This document shows, piece after piece, positions 6,607-10,506 of a stretch of 10,506 nt of DNA. Numbering within the stretch: position 1 is the stretch's first letter; every line of letters begins with the position of its first letter. The DNA lies in assembly GCA_023413645.1 (NCBI GenBank), contig JAEZPN010000025.1:1-10506 (forward strand), given 5' to 3'. Position numbers and translations under genes: made by a program. The notes below the pieces were generated by a model. That model saw only the letters and a program-made list of their open reading frames with translations, was not told the DNA's origin and did no database searches. Origin of the DNA: Bacteroidota bacterium. GTDB lineage: Bacteria > Bacteroidota > Bacteroidia > Bacteroidales > Rikenellaceae.

Positions 6607-9261
6607 TTGTTAAAATATCTTCCATCGGTGTTGCTTACCGTGGTGTTCACAGCACTCTGTTTCGGCCTTACTGCCGCAAGCAGAGGTAGTTTCGCTACCC
6701 TATGGTCTAGCGACTCTACCGCCATGACATCCACCATTCAGGACACAACAAGAGCCACAAAGGATAGCGGACCACGCAGATCGGGAGGCATGCACTTCTC
6801 CGATATCGTCGAGGGTAAGGCTGTCGACTCTGTGGTCTTCGATGCAAGAAACAAGCTTATCCATAGCTACAAAAGTGGTGATGTTACATATCAGGGCATG
6901 AACCTCAAGGCAGACTATATGCGCGTGGACATGGAGACTAAGAACATCTTTGCCCACGGCTACCCCGATACTACCAACCTGCGCGAGGATGGCACACCAC
7001 GTAACACACAACCCGAGTTTTCGGATGGTGGCTCACCATACTCTATGGATACCATCACCTACAATCTCGAGACACGCAAGGCAAAGATTAAGGGTATCGC
7101 AACACAGCAGGGAGATGGCTGGCTTATCGGTAGCAGCGTGAAGATGCACCCCGATGAGACTATTCATATCGGACATGGTATGTACACTACGTGCGACTGT
7201 ACAGACCACCCTCACTTCTACCTCGCCATGACGCAGGCAAAAGTTATCCCCGGCAAGAAGGTCGTTACGGGCTACGCCTACCTCGTTATGGAGGATGTGC
7301 CCATCTACTTCCCCGGTATCCCCGAGGGTTTCTTCCCCGTACAGACTGGTCCCAAGTCGGGTCTCTTGATGCCAACCTATGGTGAGGATGCTAAGGGATT
7401 CTTTATCCGCGACTTAGGTTACTACTTCAAGCTCGGTGAACACATGGATCTCGCAATCCGTGGTGGTATCTACACGCTCGGTTCGTGGGAGGTATCTGCC
7501 GTATCGCAGTACGTGAAGCGCTACAAATTCAAGGGTAACTTCAACCTTATGTACTCGGCAATCCGCACGGGTGAGAAGGGCGAGGCTGACTTCGTGCAGC
7601 AGAACAACTACAAAATCCAGTGGACACACTCACAGGATCCTAAGGCTAACCCAGGCTCTACATTCTCGGCTTCGGTAAACCTTACCTCAAGTGGTTATAG
7701 CCGCTACTCGGCAACAAGCGTGAACGACATCCTCGCAACGCAGACCAACTCATCTATCTCGTACTCGAAGAACTGGGAGGGTACCCCCTTCTCATTGGCC
7801 CTTAACATGGCCGTATCACAGAACTCACGCGATAAAACTCTCGCCGTGACACTCCCCACCATCACCTTCAATGTTGCGAGCTTCAACCCCTTCAAGCGTA
7901 AGGAGGCTGTAGGTAAGACACGCTGGTACGAGAAGATCAAGATGAGCTATTCGATGAAGATGACCAACACCGTGAATGCCAACGAGGATGAGATATTCAC
8001 TAAGGAGACACTTCAAAAGATGAAGAATGGTATCCAGCATACCATTCCTATCTCTACGTCGTTGTCACTCTTCAACTATATCAACGTCAGCCCATCGTTC
8101 AACTATACCGAGCGCTGGTACTTCAAGAAGGTACGCCAGGAGTGGAACGAGGAGGCAGGTAAGGTCGAGACCCTCGATCCAGAGTATGGTTTCTGGCGCT
8201 TGTATAACTACAACGCCTCGGTATCGGCGAATACTACGGTCTATGGTACATATACCGCCAAGAAGAGTGAGCGTAAGTTACAGGCTGTGCGCCACACACT
8301 TACGCCAAACGTCGGTTTTAACTTTGCCCCCGACTTCAGTCGCCAGATGTACGGCTTCTACGAGACCGTGCAGACCGATACAACGGGTAAGTTTAAGGTG
8401 TATTCTCCATTTACGGATAACGCCTATGGCGTGCCTAGTAGCGGTCAGCAGCTAGCCCTGACGTTCGGTCTTTCGCAGTCGCTCGAGGCTAAGATACGTA
8501 CACGCGATACGGTAAAGAAGGTGAAGCTTATCGACCAGATATCTATCTCTGGCTCGTATAACTTCCTTGCGGACTCTATGCGCCTATCTACGCTGCCCAT
8601 CCAGATACGTACTACGGTCTACCAGAATATCGCTCTCAACCTCTCGCTTGTGCTCGACCCCTACGAGGTATCACCCGAGGGTGTGCGCTACAATAAGCTT
8701 ATGTGGAGCCGCGGTAGCATCGGTCGTCTGCAGTCGGCAAGCTGGAGCTTCGGCTACACCTTCCGCTCGCGCGAGAATAAGGGTCAAGTTGCGGGTAACG
8801 ACATCACCTCGTTCCCTGCCGAGTACTTCAACTCATGGAGCGACCCATATGGTCAGCTCAACCCCGCAATGCGAAGACAATGGATGGCAGGCCAATACTA
8901 CGACTTCTCCATACCGTGGAACTTCGGCTTTAACTATAGTTTCAACTATAGTGCCCGATTTACAAATAACGGCACGACGGGATATACCAAGAACCTACAG
9001 CAGACCATCAACTTCAATGCCAGTGTTAAGCTGACACCCAAGACGATGATCACGGCGACGTCGGGTTACGACTTCACAGCGCGTAAGATGTCAATGACCT
9101 CAATATCTATCACGCGTGATCTGCACTGCTGGCAGATGTCGTTTACGTGGATACCCTTCGGCAACCATAAGAGCTGGGCATTTAACATCGGCGTTAAGGC
9201 AGCATCATTGGCCGACTTGAAGTACGATAAGAGCTACTCGCAGTACGACTATATGTACTAA
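6607..9261 (+). CDS. lptD: LPS/LOS outer-membrane translocon protein LptD (OstA-like)
   Basis: The product is 884 residues from TTG at 6607. A signal peptide (MLLKYLPSVLLTVVFTALCF, roughly to residue 26) comes first. An OstA/LptA-like beta-jellyroll follows (about 60-200), with repeats such as GDVTYQGMNLKADYMRVD. Then comes the family signature DVPIYFPGIPEGFF and SGLLMPTYGED (about 230-262), and a long transmembrane beta-barrel of alternating strands to the C-terminus. LptD receives LPS or LOS from the periplasmic bridge and, with the LptE lipoprotein, inserts it in the outer leaflet. Cys196, Cys198 and Cys841 may form a disulfide. Start choice: an in-frame stop (TGA, 6589) lies just upstream and no ATG precedes the signal peptide. 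TTG 6607 has GAGG six bases before it, whereas TTG 6595 has no such site. Family identity is firm; the start is moderately supported. Confidence 0.93.
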   Translation: MLKYLPSVLLTVVFTALCFGLTAASRGSFATLWSSDSTAMTSTIQDTTRATKDSGPRRSGGMHFSDIVEGKAVDSVVFDARNKLIHSYKSGDVTYQGMNLKADYMRVDMETKNIFAHGYPDTTNLREDGTPRNTQPEFSDGGSPYSMDTITYNLETRKAKIKGIATQQGDGWLIGSSVKMHPDETIHIGHGMYTTCDCTDHPHFYLAMTQAKVIPGKKVVTGYAYLVMEDVPIYFPGIPEGFFPVQTGPKSGLLMPTYGEDAKGFFIRDLGYYFKLGEHMDLAIRGGIYTLGSWEVSAVSQYVKRYKFKGNFNLMYSAIRTGEKGEADFVQQNNYKIQWTHSQDPKANPGSTFSASVNLTSSGYSRYSATSVNDILATQTNSSISYSKNWEGTPFSLALNMAVSQNSRDKTLAVTLPTITFNVASFNPFKRKEAVGKTRWYEKIKMSYSMKMTNTVNANEDEIFTKETLQKMKNGIQHTIPISTSLSLFNYINVSPSFNYTERWYFKKVRQEWNEEAGKVETLDPEYGFWRLYNYNASVSANTTVYGTYTAKKSERKLQAVRHTLTPNVGFNFAPDFSRQMYGFYETVQTDTTGKFKVYSPFTDNAYGVPSSGQQLALTFGLSQSLEAKIRTRDTVKKVKLIDQISISGSYNFLADSMRLSTLPIQIRTTVYQNIALNLSLVLDPYEVSPEGVRYNKLMWSRGSIGRLQSASWSFGYTFRSRENKGQVAGNDITSFPAEYFNSWSDPYGQLNPAMRRQWMAGQYYDFSIPWNFGFNYSFNYSARFTNNGTTGYTKNLQQTINFNASVKLTPKTMITATSGYDFTARKMSMTSISITRDLHCWQMSFTWIPFGNHKSWAFNIGVKAASLADLKYDKSYSQYDYMY

Positions 9262-9284
9262 CCGCTGCAAGGTGTAGATACACA

Positions 9285-9320
9285 AAAATAGCCTGTCTAA
9301 AGCGTTAGACAGGCTATTTT
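9285..9320. terminator. Bidirectional intrinsic terminator between lptD and the 9327-10025 gene
   Basis: The arms 9285-9300 and 9305-9320 are perfectly complementary over 16 bp around the loop AGCG, with core GCCTGTCTAA/TTAGACAGGC. The stem ends are A/T-rich on both sides, giving a T-run in either direction. It begins 23 bases after the lptD stop and ends 6 bases before the stop of the converging gene, so it would terminate both. Confidence 0.92.
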
Positions 9321-9326
9321 ATTATC

Positions 9327-10025
9327 CTAATGAACATCTATGCCATCGAAATATATCTCAGTTATTGCAGTATCCTCATACTTCTTTCCAGGATAGACCT
9401 CCAATATCTCAAACTTTATCGACCAAGCAGGCGCGCTATCTTTATCCTCATAACCTAAGATGCCTACATCGAAACTTTGTAAACCCATAGTATCCTGTAA
9501 GTTGAGTATCGCATAGGGCTCATCGTTGTAGTACATCAGCAGCTTCTTCACCCTGCCGTTGTCGCGCCATACATCCCAATTCTTTACATATCCGTTGTGA
9601 ATAAGCACCGTCGTTATGCGCGGACATGTGCCCGGGAAAGCGTATTTGATATACTCGCCCTCGCCATTGCCTTCCACACCCTCTACCCACGCTGTTACTA
9701 TGCTAAAGTCGTGAGCATTCTCTGCAGCATACCTATCCGCAAGCGCACTCGACGCCGTAACGGAGTCAATCTGTCCACCACAATACCAGCTGCAATTACC
9801 ACTATAAAAATGGCTTAACACGGGATCTTCTTCCACAAAACAGAGCAGAGCAAATTCCACATCACTCAATGAATCATAATCTGTACTCGCTTTCATCACC
9901 ACCCTATCACAAACCTGAAGATCGGTATAGGGGTTGTCTACAACGGAGGTAGGCTCGAGCTCAGGAACCTGTGCATAAAGATTTATCGTGCCTAAGCAAA
10001 ACAATAGAAACATAACCCGTCTCAT
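9327..10025 (-). CDS. Secreted protein with NADase-type glycan-binding (discoidin-like) domain
   Basis: The product is 232 residues. A signal peptide (about 1-18, MRRVMFLLFCLGTINLYA, then Gln) predicts export. Residues 19-75 match nothing I know. From CSWYCGG (78-84) onward it has the pattern of the NADase-type glycan-binding domain proteins common in Bacteroidetes. The landmarks are ASSALADRYAAENAHDFSIV, TAWVEGVEGNGEGEYI (111-126), ITTVLIHNGYVKN (137-149), NGRVKKLLMYYN (156-167) and the closing KKYEDTAITEIYFDG (214-228). The domain is a beta-sandwich; by family it binds rather than cleaves, and no NADase catalytic domain is present. Cys78 and Cys82 could form a disulfide. The ligand is unknown. 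The gene stands alone between a convergent terminator and an rrn operon, with its own promoter, so neighbours say nothing about its role. The domain call is from remembered pattern and should be confirmed by profile search. Confidence 0.85.
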   Translation of the reverse strand: MRRVMFLLFCLGTINLYAQVPELEPTSVVDNPYTDLQVCDRVVMKASTDYDSLSDVEFALLCFVEEDPVLSHFYSGNCSWYCGGQIDSVTASSALADRYAAENAHDFSIVTAWVEGVEGNGEGEYIKYAFPGTCPRITTVLIHNGYVKNWDVWRDNGRVKKLLMYYNDEPYAILNLQDTMGLQSFDVGILGYEDKDSAPAWSIKFEILEVYPGKKYEDTAITEIYFDGIDVH

Positions 10026-10051
10026 AGTGCAAAAAACTAAATTGTGAAATA

Positions 10052-10098
10052 TATGAGATTAAGAACCTCTCAAGCAAAGTTAAGTAAAATATCTCATA
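10052..10098. repeat. 8-bp inverted repeat flanking the -7 box of the 9327-10025 gene
   Basis: TATGAGAT (10052-10059) and ATCTCATA (10091-10098) are exact reverse complements 31 bases apart, one on each side of the -7 box. The half-site resembles the palindrome over the amidase start. It could be an operator for a dimeric regulator, but 8 bp can occur by chance. Confidence 0.35.
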
Positions 10099-10106
10099 GT
10101 TCCAAA
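10075..10106 (-). promoter_or_regulatory. Sigma-ABfr-type promoter for the secreted glycan-binding-domain gene
   Basis: On the minus strand, TTTG (10106-10103), a 20-base spacer and TAACTTTG (10082-10075) match both elements of the Bacteroidetes promoter consensus. Transcription should start around 10068, leaving a leader of roughly 40 bases before the ATG at 10025. This is the best promoter match in the window. Confidence 0.75.
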
Positions 10107-10246
10107 TTCACATCTTCCTTCGAAAGAACCTCTAAATTCTATTCGGACTATTCTTTTTGCATATAGCACTAATCTTGCTCCTCTTAATTTTTGCATAGAG
10201 TGCCGTAGATATCGTACAAAACGAAGATATGACACTGAGGAAATTA
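10107..10246. other. AT-rich intergenic stretch with no gene recognised
   Basis: No convincing coding region, tRNA or terminator is seen. TTTTTGCATA occurs twice (10154-10163 and 10188-10197), and AAGAACCTCT occurs at 10124-10133 and again at 10061-10070 in the neighbouring gene's leader. Both could be chance in AT-rich DNA. A minus-strand open frame at 10132-10386 passes through it, but its body is hairpin DNA and it is not called a gene. Confidence 0.5.
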
Positions 10247-10344
10247 CTCACCGCAGGTGAGGTAAGCCAAAGGCTTACAACAAGCCCCTCCTTTTCAAAC
10301 GGAGGGGTTTGGGGAGGATTGTAAACATAACCGGCAATAGCCGG
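10247..10344. repeat. Cluster of four short perfect stem-loops (intergenic repeat-like element)
   Basis: Four stem-loops follow one another. CTCACC/GGTGAG (10247-10261) has a 3-base loop. GTAAGCC/GGCTTAC (10262-10278) has loop AAA. CCCCTCC/GGAGGGG (10285-10307) has a 9-base loop and extends three pairs if one G-T pair is allowed. CCGGC/GCCGG (10331-10344) is the last. The third lies inside CCCCTCCTTTTCAAACGGAG, which resembles intergenic repeats I recall from many bacterial genomes, where it is often mistranslated as a PPQTPPFEKEG peptide. It looks like a REP/BIME-style structured repeat, but only genome-wide copy number can show that. Confidence 0.6.
10301..10317 (+). repeat. 17-base G-rich mirror repeat
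   Basis: GGAGGGGTTTGGGGAGG reads the same in reverse order on the same strand. Its four G-runs of two or more could in principle form a two-tier quadruplex. The left half also pairs with CCCCTCC at 10285-10291, so hairpin and quadruplex would compete. Confidence 0.6.
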
Positions 10345-10421
10345 CTCTTTAAGCCGTAATCCGGGGTTCGGCATTTGTGTAAACACAAAAAAGCCGAACC
10401 CTTACGGATTCGGCTTAAAGA

Positions 10422-10429
<8 letters not shown>
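10338..10429. repeat. Long imperfect inverted repeat reaching into the 5S rRNA 3' end
   Basis: The left arm 10338-10372 and right arm 10393-10429 are complementary at 33 positions, with one mismatch (10344 against 10423), one extra T (10357) and three extra bases (10402-10404). The 20-base centre holds a further small inverted repeat, TTTGTG/CACAAA. The right arm contains both the 5S terminator and the last bases of the 5S gene, so the left arm looks like an inverted copy of that junction. Confidence 0.75.
10387..10416 (-). terminator. Intrinsic terminator of the 5S rRNA (rrn operon)
   Basis: Read on the minus strand, AAGCCGAA (10416-10409) pairs with TTCGGCTT (10398-10391) over 8 bp around a 10-base loop. 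A run of T follows across 10392-10387. It sits just after the 5S 3' end and would stop the rrn transcript. Confidence 0.85.

Positions 10430-10506
<77 letters not shown>

Noticed and set aside
6483..6689. A 68-residue plus-strand frame between the amidase gene and lptD
   Set aside because: It overlaps the lptD signal peptide in another frame and crosses the inverted repeats and the opposing promoter. It is noted only as a possible frameshift partner for the lptD start.
10154..10197. Two TTTTTGCATA direct repeats as possible integration or recombination sites
   Set aside because: There is no integrase or element boundary nearby, only ten matching AT-rich bases, and no inverted core structure.
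10132..10386. An 84-residue minus-strand frame translating to a PPQTPPFEKEG-like peptide
   Set aside because: It runs through the hairpin cluster and the long inverted repeat. Such peptides are the familiar mistranslation of an intergenic repeat, and no start signal or protein family supports it.

Overview
The window looks like a chromosomal segment from a Bacteroidales bacterium, with an Alistipes/Rikenellaceae-like member a tentative guess. Four things point there: the fused MurF-alanine racemase, the Bacteroidetes-type LptD, a secreted NADase-type glycan-binding-domain protein of a kind common in this phylum, and several matches to the Bacteroidetes sigma-ABfr promoter form (TTTG, about 20 bases, TAnnTTTG). 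GC content looks moderate, and no mobile element is visible.

Layout, left to right. Positions 1-6441 hold four minus-strand genes in a tight run, transcribed right to left: an N-acetylmuramoyl-L-alanine amidase with a SPOR-like tail, an MCE/MlaD-family lipid-transport protein, MutS2, and a murF-alr fusion that runs off the left edge. Gaps are 23, 59 and 12 bases, so they probably form one operon. Positions 6442-6606 are a divergent intergenic region with two opposed candidate promoters and two overlapping, mutually exclusive inverted repeats. Positions 6607-9261 hold lptD on the plus strand, probably starting at TTG. A perfect 16-bp stem-loop at 9285-9320 serves as a bidirectional terminator against the converging minus-strand gene at 9327-10025, which encodes a small secreted protein with its own good promoter. 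Positions 10107-10246 show no gene. Positions 10247-10429 are dense in hairpins: a row of short perfect stem-loops, a 17-base mirror repeat, and a long imperfect inverted repeat reaching into the 3' end of a 5S rRNA. That 5S gene is on the minus strand and runs off the right edge, so a whole rrn operon probably lies to the right.

Most genes serve the envelope. LptD inserts LPS/LOS into the outer membrane, the MCE protein probably moves lipids between membranes, the amidase cuts peptidoglycan cross-linking stems during division or turnover, and MurF-Alr makes and attaches D-Ala-D-Ala. MutS2 is the outlier, a DNA- or ribosome-associated ATPase. I found no defence, mobile or exotic gene system. 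The points most worth a second look are non-coding: the inverted repeat and hairpin cluster beside the 5S gene, and the crowded amidase/lptD intergenic region.
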